DNA of 64,000 nucleotides, from contig CAXOVX010000002.1 in assembly GCA_964213345.1 (NCBI GenBank), positions 41,540-105,539 of the forward strand. The letters are read 5' to 3'. Positions within the stretch are counted from its first letter, which is position 1; the number at the start of each line of letters is the position of its first letter. Positions 63,168 through 64,000 of the stretch are shown in pieces. This DNA comes from CAXOVX01 sp964213345. Its GTDB lineage: Bacteria; Pseudomonadota; Alphaproteobacteria; Rickettsiales; Midichloriaceae. The notes beneath the pieces were generated by a model, which worked only from the letters and a program-made list of their open reading frames with translations, did not search any database and was not told where the DNA came from. A program made the translations under genes and the position numbers.

Positions 63168-63226
63168 ACTAGCGAGATTGTATACTCTACACTCTTGCAG
63201 CACCAGCAAAAAATAAGCCTTGGTAT
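63168..63226 (-). repeat. Repeat A copy 15 (right part only)
   Basis: GTATACTCTACACTCTTGCA, then CAAAAAATAAGCCTTGGTAT, matches the end of the minus-oriented copies. It lies between def and the g12-like gene. Confidence 0.6.
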
Positions 63227-63316
63227 TAAATTTTGATATGATAGATCCAACAAAATTGAGTATTAATTCAAATAATAACAAAAGAAAAAACGAGTTTTTT
63301 AAAATTTTACATAATT

Positions 63317-63937
63317 ATGAAAGACAGTGCTATACCAAATTTTTTAGAAATGCAATTCCCTGTAGACATCGCTTGTGGATCGTCTGGGGGGCCGGAGTAC
63401 TCTACAGATGTTGCAACAATGGCGAGTGGTTACGAGCAACGCAATATTAATTGGGCTCAATCTATGATGCGATTTAATGTAGCGCGAGGGATACAAAATC
63501 AGGAACAAATGCAGAAATTGATTGAGTTTTTTAGGATATGTTGCGGTAAAGCTATTTCATTTCGTTTTAAAGATTGGAGTGATTATCAGGCAAGTAAGCA
63601 GTTAATAGGCACTGGCGATGAAAAATACAATGAATTTCAATTAGTAAAGTATTATATTGCTGGGGATATGTACAGAGTGCGTGTGATTACAAAACCAGTT
63701 CCTCACAGTGTGAGGGTTTACCTGAATGACGTATTGTTAAAAAATCATGAATTTGCAGTCAGCTTTACTAATGGCGTAATTACACTTCAAGCGCCACCAA
63801 AGCAAGACACGAAAATATTTGCAGATTTTGAATTTGATGTTCCGGTACGTTTTGATGTGGATTATCTGCCCATTGCAAATCAAGGAAGTGGTGTATATGT
63901 TTGTAGCGACATACCCTTAATTGAGGTAAAACTTTGA
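63317..63937 (+). CDS. GTA g12-like tail protein (DUF2460)
   Basis: DUF2460 proteins form part of the GTA/phage distal tail. The 206-residue product has the typical FPVDIACGSSGGPEYSTDVA, SGYEQRNINWAQSMMRFNVA and GKAISFRFKDWSDYQASKQL. It ends with the hydrophobic-strand region GVITLQAPPKQDTKIFADFE and FDVPVRFDVDYLP. Its canonical neighbours g10, g10.1 and g11 (tape measure) are absent on the left, and g13-g15 would lie beyond the window. It is apparently intact. Confidence 0.93.
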   Translation: MKDSAIPNFLEMQFPVDIACGSSGGPEYSTDVATMASGYEQRNINWAQSMMRFNVARGIQNQEQMQKLIEFFRICCGKAISFRFKDWSDYQASKQLIGTGDEKYNEFQLVKYYIAGDMYRVRVITKPVPHSVRVYLNDVLLKNHEFAVSFTNGVITLQAPPKQDTKIFADFEFDVPVRFDVDYLPIANQGSGVYVCSDIPLIEVKL

Positions 63938-63943
63938 TGCATA

Positions 63944-64000
63944 GTTCAAATGAAAAATGGTTATGCTTTAGAAGTAGCATCTACAGCATCAGTAAAAGGA
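63944..64000 (-). mobile_element. End of an IS630-type element running off the window
   Basis: TTCAAATGAAAAATGGTTAT and AGTAGCATCTACAGCATCAG are identical to 48503-48556, the end of the IS630-type remnant there. The rest lies beyond the window edge. Confidence 0.75.

Overview
The window is AT-rich DNA from an obligate intracellular alphaproteobacterium of the order Rickettsiales. The evidence is a Rickettsiales-style virB3-virB4-virB6 type IV secretion block, phage/gene-transfer-agent (GTA) structural genes scattered among housekeeping genes, families of small surface beta-barrels, alphaproteobacterial secB/Tim44-like/mltA neighbours and heavy IS decay. A flagellar fliQ points towards Midichloriaceae-like lineages, where flagellar genes are retained. 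This placement is inference; no rRNA gene is present to settle it.

Layout. 0.2-2.3 kb: groEL-groES (minus) behind a heat-shock-type promoter. 2.7-4.1 kb: an unrecognised protein with a C-terminal membrane anchor. 4.2-4.7 kb: a dead IS481 transposase. 4.9-10.3 kb: virB3, a one-base-frameshifted virB4, virB6. 11.0-12.5 kb: a porin. 12.5-14.8 kb: IS debris. 14.9-18.4 kb: a giant ankyrin-like/membrane protein (minus). 18.6 kb: a small KRGRP protein. 19.2-22.0 kb (minus): a four-gene operon with 4-bp ATGA overlaps, P-loop dNMP-kinase-like > dCTP-deaminase-like 2 > dCTP-deaminase-like 1 (frameshifted, catalytic Glu replaced) > MFS transporter. 22.3-23.9 kb: tRNA-Thr, tRNA-Lys, tgt. 24.5-31.9 kb: fliQ, secB, Tim44-like, mltA, fabI, a membrane-anchored unknown, recD2.

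32.9-63.9 kb: eight genes matching GTA g3, g4, g5, g6, g7, g8, g9 and g12 lie in canonical order on the plus strand. They are stretched over 31 kb by inserted material: four small outer-membrane beta-barrels, a processive GT2 glycosyltransferase, tRNA-Val, a tandem array of sensor histidine kinases (two with near-identical catalytic halves and diverged sensors, one broken), mtaB, two clusters of unknown genes (one with a DUF7689-like Cys/His protein) and def.

The spaces between genes are filled by decayed transposases (IS481, IS5, IS630, IS982 types; none intact) and by two families of short, apparently non-autonomous repeats. Repeat A (about 100-130 bp, ends ATACCAA...TTGGTAT) has about 15 copies, often placed exactly at gene 3' ends. 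Repeat B (about 115 bp) has about nine full or partial copies. The most notable candidates for a second look are the overlapping nucleotide-metabolism operon, the colinear but exploded GTA cluster, the recombining sensor-kinase array and repeat family A.
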